Shown piece after piece: positions 37,657 through 45,884 of a DNA stretch of 64,000 nt. The notes below the pieces were generated by a model, which was not told where the DNA came from, did not search any database, and was given only the letters and a program-made list of their open reading frames with translations. A program made the translations under genes and the position numbers. Every line of letters begins with the position of its first letter. Within the stretch, counting starts at the first letter, position 1. This DNA is from Acetobacterium woodii (GTDB lineage: Bacteria > Bacillota > Clostridia > Eubacteriales > Eubacteriaceae), in assembly GCA_016213825.1 (NCBI GenBank), contig JACQZP010000026.1, forward strand, positions 519,240 through 583,239, written 5' to 3'.

Positions 37657-39438
37657 ATGGAATCAAAAAACATTAATTTGGAACGGACAGCATTAATTAA
37701 AGGTGATTTGAAATTCACAAATTTTGGTCAGATTATTAAGTCCAACCTGTTCAAAAAGTTGATTAAAACTTTTATTGACGAACTCACCGTAAAAAAATCC
37801 TATCTGTTAAAAACCTTGGAACCTTTTGAAAATCAAAAGAGCGAATTCAATGAAAGTGCCTTTGTCGATTTTGTTTATTTGCTTAATATTAATTCATTGG
37901 ATGAGATCATCCGCTCGGGGTATTTTGATATTCAATTTACCTATGAAGAGTATTCACAACTCTTTCTGGGTTTTCTGGAAGGCTTCTACAACTACTGGCG
38001 AAGTATTCAGCGATTTATGATTAAAACTGATGAATATAGTCCTGATGAGAACACCAAGCGTTCGAAGGCTTACTCGCTAGCCTCAAACAATGATGCCTTT
38101 AAAAAAATGGTTTTGGATCTCTATCGTAATATCCATTTTAATGTTACGGGAAAAAGTGTCAGTATTTATCGTCAGCTCCCCAGTGGTGCCCAGGTGGCAT
38201 TTTTAACCGATAAATTTGAATTTGATCGTGGGGTTAAAAGTAAGAATGATTCACTTTACAATGTTCCCTATGTCTGGGAGGCGATCTTTGAACCGCCGGT
38301 CATTTTCTATACCCAGTCCAGCAAACGGGATGGTATCTTTCCGGTAAAGGACAAACGGATTTTACAAAAATTTTATCTCGACTGTGATGAATGGTTTGCG
38401 ATTCCTATGAAAGTAGGCCGTTTACTTGCCATCGTTTATGTTCAAAAAGAATATCTGGCTCTTGGGGCAGGCTTATTCAATCTTTTTGAAATGGCAACGC
38501 CTGAAGAATTCACCAAAGAAAAACCAGCTGCAGTTGTTTTCTTTGGCTTGGATGAGGTCCTTTTTGAAGAAGATGAAAAATTGGGATTTGTAACCAAAGA
38601 AGATGATGTATACTATGGTCTGATTCCCGACCTGCCACAGATTGACTACTTTGGTTATATGAAAAAAATGATGCTAACCCTTCATAATATTATTCAGATT
38701 GAAATGAAAGCCATGCCAGTTCATGGTGCCTTTGCGAAAATCCGAGTTGGTGGGAAAAAATCTGCTAATGTTATGTTGATCGGTGATAGTGGTGCCGGAA
38801 AATCTGAAACCCTCGAAGCCATCAATAAGCTACCAAAAGAATTGGCTTGCGATTTTGACATTCTCATTGACGACATGGGCTCGCTCCATTTTAATAAAGA
38901 AGGCGAATTGATGGCAGTGGGAACTGAAATCGGCGCTTTTGTCCGACTGGATGATCTCCAGCCGGGATACGCCTACAGCACTATGGATCGAAGTATTTTT
39001 ATGAATCCGAATATTGTCAATGCCCGGGTTATTGTTCCGCAAATGTCTTACGAAGAAATCTCAAAATCGACGCGAGTGGATTTTGTTTTCTATATTAATA
39101 ACTATGAAGAAATTAGCGAAGCGGCACCACCGATTGAGTTGTTTGATGATTTAGATGAAGCCTATGCAGTTTTCTGCGAAGGAAAACGAATGGCGAAGGG
39201 TACCACCGGTGAAGTAGGGATTACCACGACCTATTTCGCTAATCCCTTTGGCGCCGTGCAATTAAAAGAAGAACATGAAAAAATCGCCAAGAAAACTTTC
39301 AAGAAAATGAAGGAAACCGGCGTTCAAATTGGGATGATCCGAACCCAGCTGGGGATCCCCGGGTATGAACAGGATGGTCCATTCCTGGCGGCACAGGCGC
39401 TCATACAGTTTATTGATGAACTTAACAAGTTAGATTGA
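37657..39438 (+). CDS. HPr kinase/PEP-carboxykinase-like P-loop protein, unknown substrate
   Basis: A soluble 593-residue protein. The C-terminal part (about 350-590) carries LIGDSGAGKSETLEAI (Walker A, Lys382), which resembles the GxSGxGKSE loop of HPr kinase/phosphorylase, and then DFDILIDDMGSL (Asp405-Asp406), matching the metal-binding acidic pair of the HPrK/PEPCK fold. Later conserved-looking segments are AVGTEIGAFVRLDDL and TMDRSIFMNPN. The first 350 residues match nothing I recognise. It is shorter on PEPCK-specific substrate motifs, so gluconeogenic PEPCK activity is unlikely. The ribosome site AGGAGG precedes ATG. It is co-transcribed with the HAD phosphatase, giving a probable kinase/phosphatase pair. 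Confidence 0.75.
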   Translation: MESKNINLERTALIKGDLKFTNFGQIIKSNLFKKLIKTFIDELTVKKSYLLKTLEPFENQKSEFNESAFVDFVYLLNINSLDEIIRSGYFDIQFTYEEYSQLFLGFLEGFYNYWRSIQRFMIKTDEYSPDENTKRSKAYSLASNNDAFKKMVLDLYRNIHFNVTGKSVSIYRQLPSGAQVAFLTDKFEFDRGVKSKNDSLYNVPYVWEAIFEPPVIFYTQSSKRDGIFPVKDKRILQKFYLDCDEWFAIPMKVGRLLAIVYVQKEYLALGAGLFNLFEMATPEEFTKEKPAAVVFFGLDEVLFEEDEKLGFVTKEDDVYYGLIPDLPQIDYFGYMKKMMLTLHNIIQIEMKAMPVHGAFAKIRVGGKKSANVMLIGDSGAGKSETLEAINKLPKELACDFDILIDDMGSLHFNKEGELMAVGTEIGAFVRLDDLQPGYAYSTMDRSIFMNPNIVNARVIVPQMSYEEISKSTRVDFVFYINNYEEISEAAPPIELFDDLDEAYAVFCEGKRMAKGTTGEVGITTTYFANPFGAVQLKEEHEKIAKKTFKKMKETGVQIGMIRTQLGIPGYEQDGPFLAAQALIQFIDELNKLD

Positions 39439-39448
39439 TTAAATATGT

Positions 39449-39476
39449 TTGCATTCGATCAATCTTGGTATATAAT
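39449..39476 (+). promoter_or_regulatory. Promoter of rubrerythrin
   Basis: TTGCAT and TATAAT are separated by 16 bases. An 8-bp inverted repeat (AGATTGAT at 39432, ATCAATCT at 39458) brackets the -35 box. Confidence 0.75.
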
Positions 39477-39487
39477 ATAAAGTAAGT

Positions 39488-39502
39488 TTATAATCATTAT
39501 AA
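39488..39502. promoter_or_regulatory. Perfect PerR-box-type operator
   Basis: TTATAATCATTATAA matches the 7-1-7 PerR consensus TTATAATNATTATAA at every position. It starts 12 bases after the rubrerythrin -10 box and ends at the ribosome binding site, so a bound Fur-family repressor would block transcription initiation. Peroxide-responsive PerR control of rubrerythrins is known in Clostridium. Confidence 0.85.
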
Positions 39503-39513
39503 AGGAGGAAAAA

Positions 39514-40110
39514 ATGGGTAAATTACAAGGAACACAAACATTACTTAATTTAATGGCATCTTTTGTAGGTGAATCTCAGGCAAGAATGCGCTATACATTT
39601 TTTGCATCAATTGCCAAAAAAGAAGGTTTCGTTCAAATCAGCGAAATTTTCACCGAAACAGCTGGCAATGAAAAAGAACATGGTGAATTGTTCTACAAAC
39701 ACATAGCTGCTAATGAATATACGACTGGTAATGCAGTTGAAATTCCGGTTAATGCAACCTTCCCGGTCGCGCTTGGGGATACCAAAAACAATTTATTACA
39801 TGCAGCTTCCGGAGAAAATGAAGAATGGAGCGAACTCTATCCGAAGTTTGCTGAAATTGCAAAACAGGAAGGCTTCGACGAAATTGCTGAAACGTGGCTC
39901 GAGGTCATCGTTGCTGAAAAAGCTCATGAAACCCGTTATTTAAAACTGGCTGCTAACATTGAACTAGGCCGAACCTTTAAGCGGTTCAGTGATGTTAAGT
40001 GGAAATGCGGCAATTGCGGTTACATTTATGAAGGTGCAGAAGCACCTGATTTATGCCCGGCCTGCAAACATGCCCAAGCTTATTTTGAATTATTTGCTGA
40101 AACCTATTAG
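39514..40110 (+). CDS. rbr: Rubrerythrin (peroxide reductase)
   Basis: Non-haem diiron peroxidase protecting anaerobes from H2O2. It has 198 residues. The ferritin-like domain (1-145) shows FVGESQARMRYTFFASIAKKEGFVQISEIF and ETAGNEKEHGELFYKH, and later EIAETWLEVIVAEKAHETRY, carrying the Glu and His iron ligands. The C-terminal rubredoxin domain has KCGNCGYIYEG and LCPACKH (four Cys ligands). The ribosome site AAAGGAGG precedes ATG. It is monocistronic, with a strong terminator downstream. Confidence 0.97.
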   Translation: MGKLQGTQTLLNLMASFVGESQARMRYTFFASIAKKEGFVQISEIFTETAGNEKEHGELFYKHIAANEYTTGNAVEIPVNATFPVALGDTKNNLLHAASGENEEWSELYPKFAEIAKQEGFDEIAETWLEVIVAEKAHETRYLKLAANIELGRTFKRFSDVKWKCGNCGYIYEGAEAPDLCPACKHAQAYFELFAETY

Positions 40111-40134
40111 AAAATAATAAAATAAAAAGGCAAT

Positions 40135-40173
40135 AAAAAAGAAACGGATTGCGATTGCATCCGTTTCTTTTTG
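40135..40173. terminator. Bidirectional terminator after rubrerythrin
   Basis: AAAGAAACGGAT and ATCCGTTTCTTT pair perfectly around nine bases, with A- and T-runs outside. It serves rubrerythrin and the converging dehydrogenase gene. Confidence 0.88.
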
Positions 40174-40196
40174 TTTTCAGTACGGTTGTGATTATC

Positions 40197-41315
40197 TTAT
40201 TTTTCAAAAGGGAACTGGTACTGATCCAGGCCAAGTTCAGCTTTAATATCCAGGATATCTTTAATTAAAGCATCATTGACCGGGGTACCCTTATCTTTGC
40301 GATCCAACCAGGCATCATATTCTTTTTCGCCGGCGGTGTAGATTCGTTCCTGTCCTGGCATTTTGTCCGAAGCCCGGAGGTCTCTTAAAATATCGCCAGT
40401 GATTTTTTTAAAGGATTCCGGTTCGGTGAAGTTTTCAATATTGATAGCAATAAAGAAATGACCCAGATGATAGGGTTGAGCCTTACCGTTGGCGTCAAAA
40501 CCCAGCAGTCCCTTTAAAAACGATCCAGTCTGGAGAGCAGAAGATAAAATTTCCACAAAGGTGGCATAACCATATCCTTTATAACCACCGGTATCTTCGC
40601 CGATGCCGCCCAGCGGTGTCAGGGCCGCTTCACCTTTGACCAGATCAATGAGGATCTGTTTGGTATCAGTCCGGCTGTTTCCCTGGCGATCGATGACCCA
40701 GCCATCAGGCAGGTCTTTATTCTCGCGGTCGTAGACTTCAATTTTGCCCCGCTGGGAGACCGAGGTGGCGCAATCCAGCACAAAGGGGAAAGGCTCATCA
40801 CTGGGCACGCCAACGGTGATGGGATTGGTTCCCAGCATGTTTTCAACCCCAAAGGTTGGGGCGATGGAAGGACGGGCATTGGTGCCGGTCATCCCGATCA
40901 TGTTATTTTCGATGGCCATCAGCGGATAGTAACCAGCAAAACCATAGTGGGTGGAATTCCGAACCACGGTCATCCCCATGCCATAGACTTTGGCTTTATC
41001 GATGGCCATTTGCATGGCTTTTTTGGCAATCACATGGCCCATGCCATCGTGTCCGTCAATCACGGCGGTGGTGAAGGTATCTTTAACGATTTCAAATTCA
41101 GTTATCGGATTCTGGATGCCTTGTTTAATTCGATCATAGTAAATCGGTTTTAACCGGCCGATGCCGTGGGAATCAATTCCCCGTTTATCGGAAGTGATCA
41201 GGATATCGGCACAGATTTTGGCATCTTCTTCGGGAACCCCGATACCTTTTAAGGCATCAGTCATAAATGCTTCCAGAATGTCAAAGGGGATACGGTAGGT
41301 GGTTTCGTCTTTCAT
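40197..41315 (-). CDS. Ldh2/malate-L-lactate dehydrogenase family oxidoreductase
   Basis: NAD(P)-dependent 2-hydroxyacid (or cyclic imino acid) oxidoreductase of 372 residues, with the non-Rossmann Ldh2 fold. Family features are DKRGIDSHGIGRL, IDGHDGMGHVIAKKAM, VVRNSTHYGFAGYYPLMA and FVLDCATSVSQRGKIEVY. Members use L-malate, L-lactate, ureidoglycolate or piperideine-2-carboxylate, so the substrate cannot be fixed. ATG 41315 has AAGGAG eight bases upstream; a TTG at 41318 adds one residue. It follows an ornithine-racemase-like gene by 194 bases on the same strand. Confidence 0.87.
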   Translation of the reverse strand: MKDETTYRIPFDILEAFMTDALKGIGVPEEDAKICADILITSDKRGIDSHGIGRLKPIYYDRIKQGIQNPITEFEIVKDTFTTAVIDGHDGMGHVIAKKAMQMAIDKAKVYGMGMTVVRNSTHYGFAGYYPLMAIENNMIGMTGTNARPSIAPTFGVENMLGTNPITVGVPSDEPFPFVLDCATSVSQRGKIEVYDRENKDLPDGWVIDRQGNSRTDTKQILIDLVKGEAALTPLGGIGEDTGGYKGYGYATFVEILSSALQTGSFLKGLLGFDANGKAQPYHLGHFFIAINIENFTEPESFKKITGDILRDLRASDKMPGQERIYTAGEKEYDAWLDRKDKGTPVNDALIKDILDIKAELGLDQYQFPFEK

Positions 41316-41350
41316 CAATAATTCTCCTTGTCTGATTCTCTTTATATTTA

Positions 41351-41429
41351 ATTGCTAAACTGCCGTAAGCTTCGCTGTCTGTTTACATAAAGCAATTTTT
41401 ACACTGTACGTCGTACAGGCTATCGCCTG
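41351..41429. other. Structured intergenic DNA between the racemase and dehydrogenase genes
   Basis: ATTGCT (41351) pairs with AGCAAT (41391). TGTACG-T-CGTACA (41405-41417) is a near-perfect palindrome overlapping CAGGC/GCCTG (41416-41429). The hairpins compete with each other. The element lies in the minus-strand leader of the Ldh2-family gene. No recognised riboswitch is apparent. Confidence 0.45.
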
Positions 41430-41509
41430 TTCGCCTACACGTTACAAAATGGGTTATGAAAACTGACTTCAAAGCAATATAGGTTGGTGTTTATCAATTT
41501 CGCAATTGC

Positions 41510-42622
41510 CTAATAAACAATTTTGTCAACGTAAGCTGAGGTAGCCGCGTGAAGAGCGCCAACATAGTCACAGCGCAGGCTGATGATATCGCCAACCTCG
41601 TAGCTGGTCTCGGCGTCAGTGACGTCAATGACCAGGTGGTCGGAGCTGGAACCTTCGATGGTCAGTCCGGATCGAATAGGGAAGATGTGGTCGGTATCTG
41701 TGTCCTGGCGACCCAGACCGCAGATAGCCCGCCGTCTGATACCCTTGTCCTCAAAGTTGGGAATTTCCCCAAAGGCATTGCGGCCGATTTCGCCCACCGG
41801 ATAGGTCGGTTTATCCTGCAGCTCCAGAATTTCCACATCCAGAATAAAGGCGTCCTGATGGAGGTAATCGTAACAATGATAATAGGCAGATTCTCGGCCA
41901 AAGAGAATCACATCTCCCAGTCGGAGGTTGTTGATTTCAGCAGGCAGCGTTTGATTATCGACTAGATAATAGGCGCTGGAATTACCGCCGGAAATGATCT
42001 CGCAGGGGATCTGATATTTTTCTTCAAGAATGGTTTTGACTTTGAAAAAGGCCCCAAAGGTATTAGGGGTTGGAATGGTAGCACCGACGCAGGTAGCGTT
42101 GGTGGCGATACCACGCAGACTAATGTTTTTCATTGTACTAATTTCATCAAGATCCTGATCCAATTTTGCGAAGGAGTCCGAAATTAGCGCCTCAATTTCG
42201 GCGTTTGTCGGGTTGCCGTCGCCGATAAAAAGACCTTCACGAAGATCGCCAAGGTCAAGCATGTAGAGAATGCCATGGGTTTTTGCCTGGGCTTGTGCCG
42301 CCTGGTTTAACAGCCGGATGGTCTTGATTTCGCTGTTTAAAGATAGGTTTGCATAAGCAACAGTATGATTAACCTCACTGGGCATGGGAACCCGGATCAA
42401 CCATTTTTCACAGGCCAGTGGGGCCAGATTTTTAAGATTTATAATGCGGGAATCGCCAATCGAGGTGGCCCCCCCGTCTAAAAAAGCCTGGGCAATTTCC
42501 AGATTGCCGCCAGTGCACTTGGTGACTGCGGTGACCTGAATCCCCAGTTTTTCAGTTCGTGTGGTAATGGCTTTGGTATTTTCGATAATTTTTTTCTTGT
42601 TGATTTTAAGTAAGGGATACAT
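41510..42622 (-). CDS. Ornithine racemase-like PLP-dependent amino acid racemase
   Basis: Alanine racemase-fold (type III) PLP enzyme of 370 residues. The PLP lysine is in the N-terminal VTAVTKCTGGN segment, followed by GATSIGDSRIINLKNL, LYMLDLGDLREGLFIGD and EIISGGNSSAYYL. These resemble Orr of Clostridium sticklandii (ornithine racemase, D-ornithine pathway) more than Alr. The C-terminal beta domain includes VGALHAATSAYVDKI. The start is ATG 42622, which has AAGGAG upstream; the frame extends 21 codons further without a ribosome site. Substrate specificity is inferred from similarity only. Confidence 0.78.
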   Translation of the reverse strand: MYPLLKINKKKIIENTKAITTRTEKLGIQVTAVTKCTGGNLEIAQAFLDGGATSIGDSRIINLKNLAPLACEKWLIRVPMPSEVNHTVAYANLSLNSEIKTIRLLNQAAQAQAKTHGILYMLDLGDLREGLFIGDGNPTNAEIEALISDSFAKLDQDLDEISTMKNISLRGIATNATCVGATIPTPNTFGAFFKVKTILEEKYQIPCEIISGGNSSAYYLVDNQTLPAEINNLRLGDVILFGRESAYYHCYDYLHQDAFILDVEILELQDKPTYPVGEIGRNAFGEIPNFEDKGIRRRAICGLGRQDTDTDHIFPIRSGLTIEGSSSDHLVIDVTDAETSYEVGDIISLRCDYVGALHAATSAYVDKIVY

Positions 42623-42684
42623 AAATGCTCCTTTGCAGTTTTCTGTGGTACAGTATATCATAAGCGAAAAAAAAGCACAAATCA

Positions 42685-42713
42685 TTGACAGGATATCCGC
42701 CCTTATTTATAAT
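42685..42713 (+). promoter_or_regulatory. Consensus promoter upstream of leuS
   Basis: Exact TTGACA and TATAAT with 17-base spacing, the best promoter match in the window. It lies 164 bases before the leuS start codon. Confidence 0.88.
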
Positions 42714-42745
42714 GAGGGATGAAGATCGTTAGGAGACAAGAAAAA

Positions 42746-42778
42746 GTTCGTCCCTTAGTAGGGAGCGGATTTTTTTTT
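42746..42778 (+). terminator. Early terminator/attenuator in the leuS leader
   Basis: GTTCG-TCCCT pairs with AGGGA-(G)-CGGAT around a TAGT loop and is followed by eight more T residues. It ends about 60 bases after the predicted transcription start. A second small hairpin (TTCGCAG with CTGCGAA, 42777-42801) begins within the T-run and could compete. No T-box signature was found. Confidence 0.65.
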
Positions 42779-42877
42779 CGCAGCCGAAAACTGTCTGCGA
42801 ATCACTGAAAATGGATAAATTCTGTTTAAGGATTGTTTGATATAAAGAAAAGTTACCAACGAGCAAATGGAGGAAAT

Positions 42878-45289
42878 ATGTCAACTTATGAGCATAAAAG
42901 AATAGAAGAACAGTGGCAGAAGTATTGGGAAGAAAATGAGACCTTTCGGATGGAAGAAAACTCAAAAAAAGAAAAATTCTACGGATTAGTTGAGTTTCCT
43001 TATCCATCAGGCGTGGGGCTCCACGTTGGTCATGTTCGGGCCTATACATCCCTGGAAGTTATTGCCAGAAAACGGCGAATGGAAGGTTTCAATGTCCTCT
43101 TTCCGATTGGCTGGGATGCCTTTGGTTTACCCACCGAAAACTATGCCATTCAAACCGGCCGTCATCCCCGGGAAGTAACCGATGAAAACATTGCGGTATT
43201 TACCAATCAGCTGAAACGGATTGGTTATGCCTTTGACTGGGATAAAGAGATTGATACCACCGATCCCAAATATTATAAATGGACCCAATGGATCTTTTTA
43301 CAATTATTCAAGCATGGTCTGGCCTTCAGAGACCGTACCTATGTCAATTTCTGCAACGGTTGCAAGGTAGTGCTGGCCAACGAAGACTTCCGGGACGGTA
43401 AGTGTGACCGCTGTGGTAGTGAAGTGGTACAAATGGAAAAAGACGTCTGGTTTTTAAAAATCAGAAACTATGCTGAAGAACTATTAAAAGGTCTGGATGA
43501 CGTGGATTATCTGCCGCGGATCCGTCTGGAACAGGAAAACTGGATTGGCAAATCGGTGGGGGCGGAAGTCGACTTTACCATCGCCGGTTACGACAAAGCG
43601 CTGCGGGTATTTACCACCCGACCAGACACCTTGTTCGGCGCTACCTTTATGGTCATTGCCCCGGAACATCCACTGATTTATGACCTTGCCGAATCCATTA
43701 CTAATATGTCTGAATTGGTGGATTATCAGGAACAGGCCAAACGTAAAACTGAATTTGAGCGGGTGCAGCTGGCCAAGGATAAAACCGGGGTACGGATCTT
43801 AGGCATTCAGGCCATTAATCCGGTGACCAATACCGAAATCCCGATTTTCATCGCTGACTACGTCATGATGGGCTACGGTACCGGTGCCATTATGGCGGTT
43901 CCCGGCCACGATACCCGGGACTGGGATTTTGCCAAGAAATTTGAACTGCCAATCATCGAAGTCATCAAAGGCGGCGATGTAACTGAAGCGGCGTATACCA
44001 ATACCGATAGCGGTGAAATGGTCAACTCCGGCTTCTTAAACGGCATGGAAGTCAAGGAAGCCATTCAAAAAACCATTGACTTCCTGGAAAAAGAAAAAGT
44101 TGGGAAGCGAACCATCAATTATAAAATGAAAGACTGGGCCTTTAACCGACAGCGATACTGGGGCGAACCGATTCCGATTGTTCACTGTCCAAAATGTGGG
44201 ATGGTACCAGTGCCAGAAGATCAATTGCCGCTGGAACTGCCGATGGTGGAAAGCTATACCCCCACCGATACCGGAAAATCACCGCTGGCTAACATCCCCG
44301 AGTGGTACGAAACCACCTGTCCGGTGTGTGGTGGCCCAGCCGAGCGGGAAACTGATACCATGCCCCAATGGGCTGGCTCCAGTTGGTACTTCTTGCGATA
44401 CTTTGACAATAAAAATGACGAAGCCTTTGCTTCCCCGGAAAAACTGAAATACTGGATGCCAGTGGATTGGTACAATGGTGGGATGGAACATGTCACCCGA
44501 CATCTGCTCTATTCACGGTTCTGGCATCAATTCCTGTTTGATATCGGCGTTGTGCCGGTGCGGGAGCCTTATGCTAAACGAACTGCCCAGGGCTTGATAC
44601 TTGGCAACGATGGCGAAAAAATGTCAAAATCCAAAGGCAATGTAGTTAACCCCAACGTGATTATTGAGGAATTTGGGGCAGATACCCTGAGAACCTATAT
44701 TATGTTTATCGGGGATTATGAAAAATCTGCGCCCTGGTCGGATAACGGCGCTAAAGGCTGCCGCCGGTTCCTGGATCGGGTCTGGAAACTCCAGGACATG
44801 GTCGTTGAAGAAGCTGGTTACGGCAAAGCCCTGGAATCAGCCATCCATAAAACCATCAAAAAAGTCAACGATGATTATGAAGAAATGAAATATAATACCG
44901 CGATTGCCGCGTTGATGACATTGGTCAATGAATTCAACCGGGAAGGTGCGCTAACCAAAGATGCTTTCAAAACATTCCTGCAATTGCTTTATCCGGTGGC
45001 ACCGCACATCACCTCAGAGATCTGGCAGCATATGGAAATGGGCGGAACCCTTGATGACGCCGCCTGGCCTCAGTATGACGCAGCCAAAACCGTGGATGAT
45101 GTGATTGAAATGGCGGTTCAGATCAACGGCAAGGTCCGGGGAACCATTACCATCCCAATTGATGCCGATAAAGATGCCGCCAAGGCCATTGCTCTGGCTC
45201 AAGAAAACATTCTGGCTTATACCCAGGGTAAAACCATTGTCAAAGAGATTTACGTGCCAGGAAAGATTTTTAACATCGTGGTAAAATAG
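42878..45289 (+). CDS. leuS: Leucyl-tRNA synthetase
   Basis: Class I aminoacyl-tRNA synthetase of 803 residues. The HIGH-equivalent is GLHVGHV. The zinc-type CNGC...CDRCGS segment and the CP1 editing domain (TTRPDTLFGATF and GTGAIMAVPGHDTRDWDF) are complete. A second cysteine cluster is CPKCGM...CPVCGG, and the signature loop is EKMSKSKGN. ATG 42878 follows TGGAGG; upstream frame extension lacks a ribosome site. It is followed after five bases by rnhA. Confidence 0.97.
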   Translation: MSTYEHKRIEEQWQKYWEENETFRMEENSKKEKFYGLVEFPYPSGVGLHVGHVRAYTSLEVIARKRRMEGFNVLFPIGWDAFGLPTENYAIQTGRHPREVTDENIAVFTNQLKRIGYAFDWDKEIDTTDPKYYKWTQWIFLQLFKHGLAFRDRTYVNFCNGCKVVLANEDFRDGKCDRCGSEVVQMEKDVWFLKIRNYAEELLKGLDDVDYLPRIRLEQENWIGKSVGAEVDFTIAGYDKALRVFTTRPDTLFGATFMVIAPEHPLIYDLAESITNMSELVDYQEQAKRKTEFERVQLAKDKTGVRILGIQAINPVTNTEIPIFIADYVMMGYGTGAIMAVPGHDTRDWDFAKKFELPIIEVIKGGDVTEAAYTNTDSGEMVNSGFLNGMEVKEAIQKTIDFLEKEKVGKRTINYKMKDWAFNRQRYWGEPIPIVHCPKCGMVPVPEDQLPLELPMVESYTPTDTGKSPLANIPEWYETTCPVCGGPAERETDTMPQWAGSSWYFLRYFDNKNDEAFASPEKLKYWMPVDWYNGGMEHVTRHLLYSRFWHQFLFDIGVVPVREPYAKRTAQGLILGNDGEKMSKSKGNVVNPNVIIEEFGADTLRTYIMFIGDYEKSAPWSDNGAKGCRRFLDRVWKLQDMVVEEAGYGKALESAIHKTIKKVNDDYEEMKYNTAIAALMTLVNEFNREGALTKDAFKTFLQLLYPVAPHITSEIWQHMEMGGTLDDAAWPQYDAAKTVDDVIEMAVQINGKVRGTITIPIDADKDAAKAIALAQENILAYTQGKTIVKEIYVPGKIFNIVVK

Positions 45290-45294
45290 CTACT

Positions 45295-45759
45295 ATGAAA
45301 GTAATTCATCTCTACACCGATGGCGGTTGCCGCGGCAATGGCAAAGAAGGCGAAAATCTCGGTGCCATTGGCGGCGTGCTGATTTATCCCGAGAAAAACG
45401 TGACCAAAGAGTACAAACGAGCCTATGAAAACACCACCAACAACCAGATGGAGCTGTTGGCGGTGATTGAAGGCTTAAAGCTGCTAAAAGAGCCCTGCGA
45501 GGTTCATATTTACAGCGATTCTGCTTATGTGGTTAATGCCTATCTGCAGAATTGGATTGGTGGCTGGAAAGCGAAGAATTGGACCAGGGGAAAAGCCGGC
45601 GCTTTGAAAAACAAAGAAATCTGGATGGAACTGGATCAACTGGTCAACAGCCATAAGGTGACCTTTCACAAGGTCAAAGGTCATGCCGAGAACCCCTATA
45701 ATAATCAGGCTGATTTGTTAGTTAACCAGGCTATGGATGAGTATGGCTGTTCCAATTAA
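45295..45759 (+). CDS. rnhA: Ribonuclease HI
   Basis: Degrades RNA in RNA-DNA hybrids; 154 residues. The four carboxylates are visible: Asp in YTDGGCRGNG, Glu in NNQMELLAV, Asp in YSDSAYVVN and Asp in NNQADLLVNQ. WIGGWKAKNW and HKVKGHAEN match type 1 RNase H. It begins five bases after leuS with no good ribosome site of its own, so translation probably depends on leuS. A long terminator follows. Confidence 0.95.
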   Translation: MKVIHLYTDGGCRGNGKEGENLGAIGGVLIYPEKNVTKEYKRAYENTTNNQMELLAVIEGLKLLKEPCEVHIYSDSAYVVNAYLQNWIGGWKAKNWTRGKAGALKNKEIWMELDQLVNSHKVTFHKVKGHAENPYNNQADLLVNQAMDEYGCSN

Positions 45760-45803
45760 CGCTTTTTAAATTTAAGACGTATCGATTTAAATAAAAAAAA
45801 TTA

Positions 45804-45855
45804 CATGCGTAAAAAAGACTTAAACCGAATCCGGTTTAAGTCTTTTTTATGCATG
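45804..45855. terminator. Long bidirectional terminator after rnhA
   Basis: AAAAAAGACTTAAACC pairs with GGTTTAAGTCTTTTTT, extended by CATGC/GCATG. It serves rnhA and the converging degV-family gene. Confidence 0.9.
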
Positions 45856-45884
45856 TTCAATTCTTAAATTAACAGGCTACTAAA

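Noticed and set aside
37657..39438. Annotation as gluconeogenic ATP-dependent PEP carboxykinase
   Set aside because: Only the P-loop/acidic-pair architecture is shared; the PEPCK-specific substrate motifs are not recognisable and the first 350 residues do not fit.
42714..42877. T-box riboswitch upstream of leuS
   Set aside because: The conserved AGGGTGGNACCGCG antiterminator core and a stem I of normal size are absent from the 160-base leader.
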